Below, in pieces: positions 13,124 through 23,971 of a stretch of 64,000 nt of DNA; the stretch's first letter is position 1; every line of letters starts with the position of its first letter. The notes under the pieces are model-generated. The model was not told the origin of the DNA, did not search any database, and worked only from the letters and a program-made list of their open reading frames with translations. This DNA comes from Gnetum montanum (taxonomy: Eukaryota; Streptophyta; Gnetopsida; Gnetales; Gnetaceae), in contig MNCI01005309.1 of the NCBI GenBank assembly GCA_015680685.1, forward strand, positions 54,147-118,146, read 5' to 3'. Made by a program: the position numbers and the translations under genes.

Positions 13124-13294
13124 AAAACATAAAAAACAAAAACATAACATAAAATTTTCACAATAGGATAACATAGCATAGCATAAGATCAATTTTCTTT
13201 CAAAATTTGCTTCCTTCATTAAAATTTTTTCCATTAAATAATGTTTGCAAAAGTTTTGTAAAAATTCAAAAAAGAAATACAAAAACCCATGCTA
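13124..13294. other. 3' flank of the antisense gene
   Basis: A-rich plus strand (T-rich when read with the antisense gene) between the minisatellite and the stop codon at 13295-13297. It is compatible with a 3' untranslated region. No clear AATAAA was singled out among several A/T runs. Confidence 0.4.
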
Positions 13295-16200
13295 TCATGG
13301 GTCATCTTCACCTGCATCATCTTCATCCACACCCACATCATTTTTGCCCACATTATTACTTTCTACTTCACCTTCCTTTGCACTACCTTCTCTTGCCACT
13401 TCATTTCTACCCTCTACGGGCCCTGGATCTTCATCTGGAACCTACATGGTAGAAGTGATGTAGTTAGCTAGAACAAGACATGAAAGCTAGAATGGAGCAT
13501 AAGCCTTTTCCATAGCAGAAAGTGACTAACCCGAGATGGCCTCGCGTCCGCCTCAAAGGGTATGTGATTCAAACAAAGCCTGAGGTAGTGCTAGACCTTC
13601 TCCTCTGTGATATTTTCCCAATGCCTATCACTTGGTTCAACATCTGTAGCAACTTTCTCCTTTTCGATGGCCATCCATATCAGTGGTCCCAAAGAAAAGG
13701 AGGCGGTAGTGATCTCACGTATGGGAAGATCTACTTCCCGTTCATGAGATTTAGTGACCTTTACCTGATCTATGAACTTGTTGTAAGAATCAGAAGCACC
13801 AATGGCATTCATGAATGCTTCATAGATAAATGCCTTTACTAAAGCATCCTTGTATAGTTTGCGGTAGGTCACACGTTCTAGTTTATACATATGTTTATTG
13901 TTTTTCTGGAACAACCCCCACTCGTAAACTTTGATGCTATACTCTTTCTAGTCTTGGTTCTTCTAAGCCTCATTGTTGTGCCGCACGACTATCTAGTATC
14001 TAGCATAATCTATGATAGCCATGAGCCAACTATCATCATTGGTATCATGAGCTAGGACAAACTCGTACTTGGATTGGAGGTCTTCCATTTCGATGCTCAG
14101 TTCAACCTTCTCTTTCTTAGCCTTCTGGGCCCATTTCCACAGGTCCTCATTGACACGCCTATACTCCCACAAAGAGTGTGCCGAGTGCAAAGTGCATTTA
14201 CTATATGATGAGGCACCTTGGCCACTTTAGGCAGGAATGTAGGCACGACGCTGACTTTCAATGCCCGTGTTGGGTCCCACTTCAGTCAAGAGGTTGTGAT
14301 CACACAAAGAATGCATTAGTCACACTAGCATAGCAAAGTTAGCAACTCAAGACGTCTAGTGTAGCAACCTCAGAAAACCTAGCATAGCAACTTTACTTAC
14401 CTACTTTAAGATCAACCTATTTGAGATGGTCAATCATGTCATTGATGACCCCCTGCATGAAAGTAAGCTTGTCGGGGGTCTTGGCCCATGGTTTTAGGCA
14501 AATCAGAGGAGGTCTTGCAGCATTAACAGTGGTGTCCGTCATGCAACCAAACATGTCAGTAATGGCTGAGATGGACTGCAATAAAGCTATGAGTAACACA
14601 AATGACAGTATAAGGGTTCCTACCCAGTAAACCCTTAGGAGTGATAACAGGGGGATCTCCCATCAACATATCATTGAATATGTTGTCAAGCTCACCAGTT
14701 TCTAATTGTAGCTCCCCTCCTTTCTGGCTTAAAACTATGGTAGTACCCTTAGCATTCGTCCACTCCCCCAATGCTAAACTACATTCAGCAAAGGGATCTC
14801 CAACAGAAGTCCCTTCCTGGTTGATGTGGGCTTATTCTTTATTAACCGGGGCCTTTCTTTGTAAGATCCCAACATCCTCCTCATTATCAAAAGGGTCCTC
14901 ATCTTCAGAAGGAGTGCCTTCCTTGTCGATGGGACCCCCTTCCTTTATGATGGGGGCCCCTTCTTCTCTCTTGACCAAGGCCCTTTCTTCAGTGGCTGGG
15001 GCCTCTGCGTCTTTATTTGCCGTCCTCGTTTCAGGGGCTAACACTTCTTTGATGCCTTTTTTTTCTTTCTTCTTCCTCTGGTAGCAAAAACATATTCTCA
15101 TTAGCTTAGAACATGTTAGCTTAAAATAGGTGCTACGCTATGCTATGCTGCCTAGCGTAGCATAGTGTAGCAGGCACTAACAAAATAGGCAAATACATAA
15201 ACATAGGCATTTACTAATGGGGGTTGCATCCTAAGTAGCTTGAACCACAATGTTTGCCCTTCCTCTTCTTCAGCACAGGGAGGTTCATCGGCCACACGAG
15301 ACTTCTTTTGCTGCAATTTGGTGGCCACCATCTCAGTGATGAGACATTTCCCCCTGTGATACACTACCAGTAGTAGTAGAGGATCCCTCACCTACGCTGT
15401 CTTGGCCACAAAAGTTGTGAAGCACCCGATCCTTAGCCATCATAGAAAACAACTTCCCAATAGTTTCTGGGGGATCTTGGGCTTGGGTGGTCTAGAGGAT
15501 TTGGTAGATCCATGGTTTGGAAATCTAGTTACGATCTCGCACAGCCTAGACTCCATTCTCATGGACTACCAAAAACTTGATGAAACATTGCAAGAAAGCT
15601 ATGTAAAAGGCGTAGTGCATGTTGAAACCAAACTCCTGCTTCTTATGAAGTGCAACCCTTTTAGTTTGTAGGCCCTTACACAGATGCCTAGCCCAATTGT
15701 AGAGAGCCCCCTCTTCCATGACCTCTTGCATCATCCAAGCTTGCTCAATCCCAATGATTTTTCCTTGGGAAAGTAGCTGGGGGAAGGCATGGGCACAGAA
15801 GATGGGATAAACATCTTTCGCGGCTCTCAGCTTCACCTTCTCCATGAGGATCCCCTTTCATCCTTTTGCAATCCCTAGCCACTCCTCAATGTCCTCCCTT
15901 TAACAGTTCACCTCTTTCTTGGTCTTTGACCCTATAGGTAGGCCATCAATAGGGATACTGAAAAGGTTCACAAATAACTAGTCATTGATTTCAAGAACCA
16001 CCCACACATCATGTATACATGTGAAAAAGTGGTCTACCTTTTTAGAAAATGACTCTGCTAGGGAGAGCATCTTAGCAGTAATGATGCCTGGATTTGGGGC
16101 CAGAAAAAAATTCCATGATCCCAACATCTTGAAGGTGCTTGATCAGGGATTCTGAGGCTATGCTGCATATCCAAGGTTGGCTCTCATGTACCTCCCCATA

Positions 16201-17902
16201 CTTGAAGTAGATGTTGGCCTCCTGGTTCCTAGAGGTAATCACTATTACCTCCTGGGACTTCTTCACCCATATAGAAGTTTGCAAAAAAACACAAAAAACA
16301 AAAAAGCACAAAAAAGCAAAGTCAAGGCATAAGTAGCAGAAAAAAATAGGAATAACACTCGAACATGCAATAAGTTACTATTTAGCTCACTAAGTTTAAA
16401 TAGTGACAGGAATAGTGGAAGATCAACCAAGACATCTTCAACAACGATCAGTTTAAAGGGTATCCATCCCTCATCCAACCAAATAGACTCCTTACATCTG
16501 TCATAGAGTCTTAAATATTGGGTTGGGTAGATTTTGTAATCACCCTCACATTGGCCTATCACACCTGCACACCTATTCTCAGTGGAAGACAACTTCAGCA
16601 GCACCATCTATGCTAAGGCCAACACATTCATATCATCGTGAAGCCCTTTCTCATTGATGAAAAAACTAGTAGCAAAAAGATACTATTAACATTTGGCTAG
16701 CATAGAAAACATTGCATAGCATAGTAGAACATTTCTACAAAACTCACCCGTTGGCACTCTAAACAATTCCTGGTGGGTTTTGGAAGCACGTTCTCATGTG
16801 ACGTGTAATAAACAAGGTGTTGTATGGATGATAGCAATTATACTTGGGCATCTCCCAGATCCATGCCAAACACCTTAAATTTCTGGGGTGCTAACTGGAT
16901 CCTTCTCCCTACCCACTGCTAATCACTCCATCCCTCAAAAATCTCAAAATATCCTAATTTTTCCAAGGCAACATGGTTTCTGTTATGAAGGTCGCTACCT
17001 CCTCCACTAGGTGTGTCCAAATGATTACATTGAAGCATTGGAGGAGAAATTGCAGAAATTCCTATGCCCCCTCTCAGAACCAGACCACCTACTGTCCCAC
17101 ATGTGTATGGGGTGGAGGAACATTGGCCACCAGTTCACTCACATAGCAAAGGATCCCTATGATTTCTAGGACAATAAAAATTACCCTTAGCACTACCCTA
17201 CACAACATAATATCAAATGTCAACACCATGTCCGAGTGGAATGCACACATAGCGTAGCAAAACTAGCATTTTAGCAAATAGCGTAGCATGATTCTCTTCA
17301 TACACATAGTGTAGAAAAAAATATGAAGGCAATAGCATAGCAACAACAAAACTAAAAAAAAAGCTTTAAATATAGAAGAGTTCAATGTATTGCATTAGTT
17401 CCAAAAACATCTAATGCCTGATAAAGAAATTAGCATTACATGATGATAGAACACGTGTTATGCTATCACATCACGCACATGGCCAAACCCTCCTAAGGAT
17501 TGTACACTACACTATTTGCATGCTTGGTGGCTCAAATCATCCAAGCCTCTGCGGCAATGGTAGTCACAGCGATGGTGGTCTAGGTGACATTGCATGCAAC
17601 CTTAGCATAGCGTTCGTACGTCCATTATGGATGAAACGGAAACACCGATGGTGTAAGGGCCAAAACAATGATAATACAATGATAGAAAAACATAGATAGC
17701 TAAACAAAATTGCAGAAACAAAAACAAGAAAAGAAAAAACAATAACGAAGGCATAAGAAAATAGAGGAAGCATGGAAACCTATCGGGCCAAAGGTGTCTC
17801 CTCTGGCACCGCGATGCATACCTATGATACAAGCCCTAGGGTTTCCTTTACTGCATCAACCTTGATGAGTGCTAGGTGTTTGCATTCTTTCCTAGGAGCC
17901 AT
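13295..17902 (-). pseudogene. Intron-bearing antisense gene inside element F, function unknown
   Basis: A minus-strand gene lying between protease and RT of a plus-strand retroelement. The likely start is the ATG at 17902-17900 (MAPRKECKHLALIKVDAV), 155 nt downstream of a TATAAATA box. Three introns are supported: 16747-16666 (GTGAGT to CTAG), 15214-15078 (GTAAAT to CCAG) and 14400-14280 (GTAAGT to GAAG). More are likely upstream, between about 17830 and 16950. Exon text includes CEGDYKIYPTQYLRLYDR (about 16550), a segment near 15845-15546, a Glu/Lys/Pro-rich acidic stretch (15101-14832), a Lys/Glu-rich coiled-coil-like stretch (14190-13993) and a strongly acidic tail ending at the stop 13297-13295. 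Frameshifts and stops show it is decayed. I do not recognise the family; it is neither gag, pol nor an env-like protein that I know. A captured host gene is the simplest reading (inference). Confidence 0.65.
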
Positions 17903-18056
17903 CGTCTCACTTGCTGACTCCTCCTCTGTTGCTACATCGAATTACTTTGCTCTCTATTGGCACAATCTTTCTGCACTCCAAATGTGGGCTCTGCACTCCA
18001 AATGTGGGCTCTACGTGGTTATGATGAAAATGACAAGTTTACCAGGGGTTAATCCC

Positions 18057-18064
18057 TATTTATA
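18057..18064 (-). promoter_or_regulatory. TATA box of the antisense gene
   Basis: TATAAATA read on the minus strand, followed by AGGGATT. It lies 155 nt upstream of the proposed ATG at 17902, a plausible distance for a plant promoter with a leader of about 120 nt. The nearest upstream landmark is the hairpin array starting at 18232. Confidence 0.5.
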
Positions 18065-18231
18065 GCCACAATGATGAAAATGAAACTTGTCATTCTCTCT
18101 CCCCGTTTAATGTGAAGTATTCCATGCAGCGTAGCATGCCCGCCACGATGTAGTAGCATTGTTCGCATTAAGACAGGTGGACCTAGGTGAAAATCCTTGA
18201 CATGCTTCAAACTAGTCATTTTTCATCACAA

Positions 18232-18690
18232 AAAAATCTTGTTAGCGGTTTGCAAAGACCTTAAACTAGCAATCCTAACACATAGTTTCAACTTAGTTAG
18301 TGGTCTGCAAAGATCTTAAACTAGCAAGTTCAACCTTTTACTTGTTGGCAGTCTGTAATGACATTAAACTAACAATTTTGTACTTTTACATCAGTAGGTT
18401 TGCATTCTTACAATATTAGTTTCCGTTATTTATACTAGTAGTTTTATATTTTTACATATAGGCAGTCTGTAAAGACCTTAAACTAGCACTTTCAAAATTT
18501 CACGTTCTGGTGGTCTACAATAACCTTAAAGTAATACTCTAACCTATTGGTAGTCTATAAAGATGTTAAACTAGCAACTTTCACATTTTTACATTAGTAG
18601 TTTTGCATTTTTACACTAGCAGTTTTGCATTTTTACTTCCAGGCGATCTACCACGACCTTAAACTAGCAAATCTTAAGCTTTCTATCATA
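18232..18690. repeat. GGTCT-hairpin minisatellite, right of antisense gene
   Basis: Seven or more degenerate units of about 55-65 bp carrying GGTCTGCAAAGACC followed by TTAAACTAGCAA. GGTCT and AGACC pair across a 4 nt loop. The tail CTTAAACTAGCAA matches CTAAAACTAGCAA of the left array (12814-13123). Spacer text TTTTGCATTTTTACA also repeats near 18600-18640. Confidence 0.8.
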
Positions 18691-18757
18691 CTTTCCTTTT
18701 ATCTCTATTGCTCACATTTCATTGCTACTTTGCAAATGAATAGAATTTCATCTCATT

Positions 18758-20015
18758 TTGGTAGGTTCAGCAAGGATGGAAATCCATCATGATCTCTCTT
18801 CACCTTTAGCTTTAGCAGGTCCACATGGCAAACTCGCAACACAACTGAACCTAGAGCTAATAGACTGTGAAGCACTCGTAGTTAGCACTATAGCATGCTT
18901 AGAAGCATCCCTAGACTGGCTTGACCATCTGGTCCAAGCCCTAGATTTAGAGGTTAGGGATGTAACTGAGAAACCTCTCATCGAAATGCCTATGATCACG
19001 TCTAGGGGGCAGATAAAAACGTGGAAACTTAGTTTCCTCCTAGATTTGCAGATGCACAAAGATGTAGCTAAAATTCTACAAGATAACATTGAAGTCTTTT
19101 CATGGTCATACAATGACATGTTGGGTTTAGATCTGAGGCTGATACAGCACAACATCGTCTTAGACCCACACATGAAAGTGGTTAAGCAGAAGGCTTACAA
19201 GGTTAAACCAAAGATTGCATTGGTGGTATGGGATGAAATCACCAATCTATACTAGGCTAGTTTCATCTAGGCAGTTGATTACTCAGAATGGGTGTCTAAA
19301 ATCATTGTGGTTTCTAAGAAAATAGGAGGAATACAAATCTATATAGACTTTTAGGATCTAAACAAGGCAACGATCAAAGACAATTTTTCACTTCTAAGTA
19401 TCGATCAACTCATTGACACTATAGCTATTCATGCTTTGTTATCCTTCATAGATGGTTTCTTTGGCTACAATCAAATTTGCATTAACGTAGAGCATCAGTT
19501 AACAACAACCTTCATGACCCCATGGGGTACCTTTTGTTATAATATGATGCCTTTTGAACTCAAGAACATTGAATCAACCTACCAGCAAGCCATGACTTAC
19601 ATCTTTAGCGACTACATCTTAGAAACGCTGAACGATTATGTGGATGACATAGTGGTAAAATCTAAAGAAGCCATTGATCATCCCAATGATCTAGGTGTAG
19701 TCCTTAGGTGTTTCCAGATGCATGATTTATGCCTCAATCCTAAAAGTATGTCTTCGGGGTGAGAACTAGATGCATGTTAGGGTTTGTAGTATCGGAGGTT
19801 GGAATACAAGTGGACTTTGACAAATTCAAGGCCATTGTTAACTTGGCGCCACCTACAAATCTTAAGGAATTGTGTGGGTTACAAGGTAGAATAAAGTTCA
19901 TTAGAAGGTTTATAGCAAAATTGACCAACAAGTTACACCCTATGCAACATCTATTGAAGAAAGGTGTTAACTTCGAATGGACACCATAGTGCCAACAAGC
20001 CTTTGATGATCTAAA
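18758..20015 (+). pseudogene. Reverse transcriptase of Tat-like element F, truncated
   Basis: The N-terminal linker and RT entry (IEVFSWSYNDMLGLD, near 19100) resemble the Tat signature FxWSYEDMPGLD. Fingers and palm follow (SEWVSKIIVVSKK, then DLNKATIKDNF). The catalytic YVDD box is at 19637-19648 and intact, preceded by TPWGTFCYNMMPF. After a frameshift near 19760, the thumb and connection continue (VDFDKFKAIVNLAPP, GRIKFIRRFIAKL). The text ends near 20015 with QQAFDDLKNF, where RNase H should begin. Stops occur at about 19254 and 19353. It is separated from its protease by 6 kb of antisense-gene block. Confidence 0.85.
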
Positions 20016-20021
20016 GAATTT

Positions 20022-20296
20022 TAGAATTTTAGAATTTAAGAATTTTAGAAATTTAATCTCATGCATCAAGGAAAAGGGTAGAGAGGCTAAGAGAAATACT
20101 GTAGAAACTGTAAAACAAAAATACTATTAAACAAAAAGTAATAGAAAGCTCAAAGCATTGGACAACGTCTGTTGTGACACAAAACATTTTCGGGGACTTG
20201 CACCCCTCATCCGTGTGTTTAGGCAATGCGGCCAGGTACCCAAAGCTACAAAGGCAAGGGAATGAGCATGCCTGTACATGTATAAATAGTGTCCTA
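20022..20296 (+). repeat. Local duplication, copy R1
   Basis: About 275 bp matching 20893-21177 in direct orientation. Shared strings include CATCAAGGAAAAG, AAAGTAATAGAAAGCTCAAA, GGGACTTGCACCCCTCATC and TGTACATGTATAAATA. It starts right where the RT of element F stops and is preceded by short TTTAGAA repeats. Identity unknown. Confidence 0.8.
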
Positions 20297-20892
20297 ACTT
20301 CAAGAATTTGAAACTCATGCTCATTAAGTAGACCCCATCTATCAAAGGTGAGATGGGGGTGGGATGATGTACTAACAAAACTATTACAAACAATATTTCA
20401 AAGGTGAACATGAAACATTCAACAAATTGGATCTAGATGGTAGAGCTGAAGAGTATTTAGGCTTTAGGAGAACCCTCATGTTTGAATGGTGGACATGAGG
20501 GGTCCAACACCAGAGAATGTCACGAATGCAAATGTTCAGCTGATAACAGCAACAAAGAAAGATCTTCAGCAACAATGGAGAGATGATCTACAATGTTGCC
20601 GGAGAAGAAATAGCTAGAGGTTGTGATGAAGCTGATGAAAACAACTTCAGAAGAAACCACAACCAAGAGGACCAGCGTAAGTAGGGTAGTTGTCAAAACA
20701 CAGATCAAGAAGAAACATGTTGTGGTCTGCATAATCCTATAATGTGATCAGAACCCATGGAGAACCTGCAAAAGGATTAAAACCTAACAAAAAATTGAAA
20801 GATCTGAAAATTGTTAGAATCCAAAGGATAGTGAAAGACGTTGTCAGGAAAGGCTCTGCAATTCCAAGGCAACAAGATAGAGAGAAAAACAT
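20297..20892. other. Spacer between duplication copies
   Basis: About 600 bp with mixed composition and no recognisable coding or RNA feature. Not seen elsewhere in the window. Confidence 0.5.
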
Positions 20893-21177
20893 TAGAATTT
20901 TAGAAATTTAATCTTGTGCATCAAGGAAAAGAATGGGGAGGCTCAGAGAAATACTGTAAAAATTGTAAAACAGAAACACTATTAAACAGAAAGTAATAGA
21001 AAGCTCAAAGCATTGCACAATGTCTGTTGAAAAACGAAACGTTTTCAGGGACTTGCACCCCTCATCAGTGTGCTTAGGCAATGTGGCCAAGTAGCCAAAG
21101 ATACAAAGGCAAGGGAATGAGCATGCCAGTACATGTATAAATAATGTCCTAACTTCAAAAATTTGAAACTCCCACTC
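20893..21177 (+). repeat. Local duplication, copy R2
   Basis: Direct repeat of R1 (20022-20296) with scattered substitutions and small indels. It includes a TATAAATA string near 21135 that R1 also carries. Two copies spaced about 870 bp apart could be LTRs of a very short element or a segmental duplication. No PBS was found after R1. Confidence 0.8.
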
Positions 21178-21265
21178 ATTAAAATTTGAAACTCTCGCGC
21201 ATTAAAATTTGAAATCCCTGCTCATTAAAATTTGAAACTCCTACTTATTAAAATTTGAGATACTT
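21165..21265 (+). repeat. Short tandem repeat of ATTAAAATTTGAAACTC
   Basis: Four to five tandem units of about 21 bp, each with CTCATTAAAATTTGAAA and small changes. Confidence 0.8.
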
Positions 21266-21286
21266 GAAATTTTAGGATACTTAAAA

Positions 21287-21420
21287 TTTTAAGTTTTAGA
21301 ATTTTAGAATTTTGATCTTATGTGTCAAGGAAAAGAACAGGGAGGCTGAGAGAAATACTGCAAAAACTGTAAAATAGAAACACTGTTAAACAGAAAGTAA
21401 TAGAAATCTCAAAGCATAGC
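21287..21420 (+). repeat. Local duplication, copy R3 (partial)
   Basis: About 130 bp corresponding to the first half of R1 and R2, sharing GTCAAGGAAAAGAACAGGGA and GAAAGTAATAGAAA. It ends at GCATAGCATAGCAA. Sequence of element A starts soon after. Confidence 0.7.
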
Positions 21421-21539
21421 ATAGCAATATCCTATTAAAATAGGAGCTCACTTACATGCATATGAGACATAAAACTTTATTGATTTATGACATAAATTCA
21501 CTGATGTATGAGCTTAAATGTATGAGGATCTTAAAACTT

Positions 21540-22267
21540 TTAATCCTCTCATGATAACACCTAGTATACCACTTAAGCCCAAAATAAAAACCATTTAGAT
21601 AAAAACTTAGACCTATTAACCCCAAGATTTAAGCATTAATTAAGGCAAGAATTGATAAACCTTTATAATCTAAAATTATTTATCCTATTAGATATTCTAG
21701 TTGGATATCAAACTTAGTGTCGATTGGGAAACAAATAGGTGAATTACAGTTATACATTAATTTTTTTAACCTTAATACTTCTTGTATTAAGAATAATTAT
21801 TCACTTCCTCTTATGGAGGAAATTCTATAAATTTTGAATGGCACACAAATGTACTCATGTTTAGACATATATTCGGGCTATAATCAAATTTTGGTATGTA
21901 GAAAGACTAATATAAAACTACCTTTACAAAAAAAATAGAAAAATTTTCAATTCACTAAGATGCCCTTGGGCCTTATAAATGTTGGTTTTATCTTTTAAAG
22001 AGCTATGGATAAAACCTTTGAAGGGTTGATAAGGAAGTCCATTATTATTTATTTAGATGATTTAAAAATTTTCTCTAAGGATCAAAAAACTCTTATTAGA
22101 GACCTTAAAAATATTTTTATAATATGTAGATGATTTAGTGTCACTTTGAATGTTAAGAAATCTATTTTAGGTGTTCAAAGTGGTAAATTTCTTGGTCATA
22201 TAGTAACTAAAGAAGGAAACATGATAGATCCAAAATGGCTAAATGTTATTCTAGAGGTACCTTATGC
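21540..22267 (+). pseudogene. Reverse transcriptase of gypsy element A, part 1
   Basis: RT text with several frame changes: IIYPIRYSSWISNLVS (fingers), LDIYSGYNQILVCRK, then the catalytic box IIIYLDDLKIFS with YLDD at 22050-22061, and GKFLGHIVTKEGN. It is interrupted at 22267 by a solo LTR and resumes at 23851 within the same domain. The intact YLDD amid many stops shows an old, dead copy. This is the oldest layer of the right-hand two thirds of the window. Confidence 0.85.
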
Positions 22268-23064
22268 TGTAACGACGGAAAACGTCGGCAGCTGGAAATA
22301 CCGACCGAGATTCCGTGTACATAGTTTTAACCACGGATCCGCGCGAGGGCTAAGCTGGAAAAAATGAATCCGTGGTGCCCTAAACGGTCTTGTCGATCAG
22401 ACAGGGACTTACGGATCAGTAAAACGATGCTGATTGTAGATTGATCGCAAAACGGTAAGACAACGACGTAAATGGACTACTGTAAAGATAACGCCAAAAC
22501 ACCGAAAAGATGCGAATCGGGAGCAAAAACTGTGCAATTTGCAAAGATCAAAGATCTGTGCTTCAATGCCAAATAGAATGTGTGATTGGGTGTATACAAT
22601 GTCACAATGGGAGAAAACTCCCAATAAATTGAATACAAAGATGAGCACAAAACAGCAAGAAAACTGCCTAAACAGAAGTCTGATCTACCTTTTGGACCAA
22701 AGCTCAGGTGCAGGAATGGTCAAGCTCTGAAGTCTAACGATCTTCAAACCGATAGAACTTGCTAACCGGGCAAGACGACTCTGCAATTTCCGTTCCACTT
22801 CTCGGCTTTCAGATAGATCTGCTATTTGGAGCTCGGGTGTGCTATGTTTTGTTCCTATTGAAGGATGATGTATGCTGCCAAGAGGTTGCTCTTGTTTCTT
22901 TGTTTCAGGGCGATAAGTTCCCTTGCTCAGAAAATGCTCTTGTCCTCTTGATCTCCTGTCTAAAGTGATAAGTGCTCTGGTGCTCTGTTAACTTGTCTTC
23001 CTGCTTCTGTTGTTCCCCCCTTTTTTTTGTTGATGTTTTTTTTTTGTTTTTGTGTCAACCGGGG

Positions 23065-23072
23065 TATTTATA
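23065..23072 (-). promoter_or_regulatory. TATA box in solo LTR
   Basis: TATAAATA followed by CCCC on the minus strand, in a position equivalent to the TATAAAAA of the related solo LTR at 24124-26014. Confidence 0.55.
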
Positions 23073-23466
23073 GTCTGCGACAAACGCAACTCTGATGATG
23101 TGGGCCCGAATGTCGCAGATCCTGTTGACCTGCTCCTTTTAAGTCGGACTGCGACTACGCACAACACGCTCGTTTGCGTGCGTTGCGTGTGAAGAGCAGG
23201 CCCGTGATAAACATGTCTCGGCTGCGTTTGCGCTCATTCGCGTTGCGTTGCATGTATGAGTGAAATCTTGATGTAACAACCACACGCTCAGGCTTGTTTT
23301 ACGCTGATCACGCGACTGTGCGTGATGCAGCATAAATGAGTGTGCGCTTGCATTCTAATCTACGCACGAGTACGCATCGCTGCGTAAGGTGCATAAAGAT
23401 TAGTTAATCAAGCGCCGCACGAGAACAAGTGCCAACCCGTTGTGTCTTTCGGGATTTTCTCCTTAA

Positions 23467-23780
23467 CTGTCCTGGAGCTTATCATGCTCATCACGCTGCC
23501 GTGTGTGCTGGAGCGTCAACTTGTCCTTAGACAAATTTGAGGCGCCTTTATTGTCCTAGAGCTTATTACACACATCACGCTACTGTGCGTGATAGGGCAT
23601 AAACTTGTCCTTGAACAAATTTGACTTTAGCTGTCTTCAGAGCCTATTACGCTCATCACGCTACCGTGCGTGATGGAGCGTAAACTTGTCCTTAGACAAA
23701 TTTGACTGTCTTCGGAGCTTATTACACTCATCACGCTGCCGTGCGTGATGGAGCGTAAACTTGTCCTTAGACAAATTTCA
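23467..23780. repeat. Four-unit array (75-84 bp) in solo LTR
   Basis: Units start at 23467, 23551, 23631 and 23706. Each contains the palindrome-rich CTCATCACGCT-CCGTGCGTGATGGAGCG, then AACTTGTCCTTAGACAAATTT. In LTR orientation (minus) the array lies near the U3 start. Confidence 0.9.
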
Positions 23781-23850
23781 GGCGCGCTCCTGCTCAAATT
23801 ACGAATCTTCGCCTGAGGCCGACCCGTAATTTTCACGGTGTTTCATATGC

Positions 23851-23971
23851 TATATCTAAAATTAATTTAAGAACATTCTTTGGGAAAATTTATTTCATTA
23901 GAAGATATATCACTATTTATGATGAATTGGTTAATCCTTTAAATGACATGCTTAAGAAAGATAATAGTATG
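23851..23971 (+). pseudogene. Reverse transcriptase of element A, part 2
   Basis: A short continuation of the RT thumb and connection of element A: INLRTFFGKIYFIRRYIT, then NPLNDMLKKD. It follows the solo LTR at 22268-23845 and is cut at 23971 by element C. The last five bases, GTATG, are C's target duplication. Confidence 0.88.

Larger units (their letters stand above)
8477..20015 (+). mobile_element. Tat-like Ty3/gypsy element F, internal region, 3'-truncated
   Basis: The internal region after the 5' LTR holds, in order, the PBS, gag, protease, an inserted antisense gene block (about 12700-18750) and RT. Coding similarity ends near 20015, early in the expected RNase H, where an unrelated set of repeats starts. 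Integrase, polypurine tract and 3' LTR are absent. It is assigned to the Tat lineage from the gag motif (Y-x2-Y-H then GHDTDYC), the protease, and RT motifs such as SWSYNDM. It is clearly dead, with frequent in-frame stops. Confidence 0.75.
22268..23845 (-). mobile_element. Solo LTR of Tat-like family, flanked by TATGC duplications
   Basis: A 1578 bp unit with plus-strand ends TGTAACGACGG and GGTGTTTCA, flanked on both sides by TATGC (22263-22267 and 23846-23850). The interrupted RT of element A resumes directly beyond. Read on the minus strand it begins TGAAACACC, like the LTRs at 6850 and 24124. It ends with a TTCCAGC...CCGACG...TACA block resembling theirs, so the LTR itself lies on the minus strand. 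A minus-strand TATAAATA (23072-23065) fits its promoter. No internal region remains, which is the usual product of LTR-LTR recombination. Confidence 0.92.

Noticed and set aside
14641-15084. Plus-strand open frame of 147 codons rich in Ser and Pro
   Set aside because: It is the complement of the acidic, Glu/Lys-rich exon of the antisense gene; low-complexity sequence stays open on both strands.
23467-23780. Four regularly spaced repeats that could suggest a CRISPR array
   Set aside because: Units are contiguous and diverged with no unique spacers, lie inside a plant LTR, and no cas gene is present.
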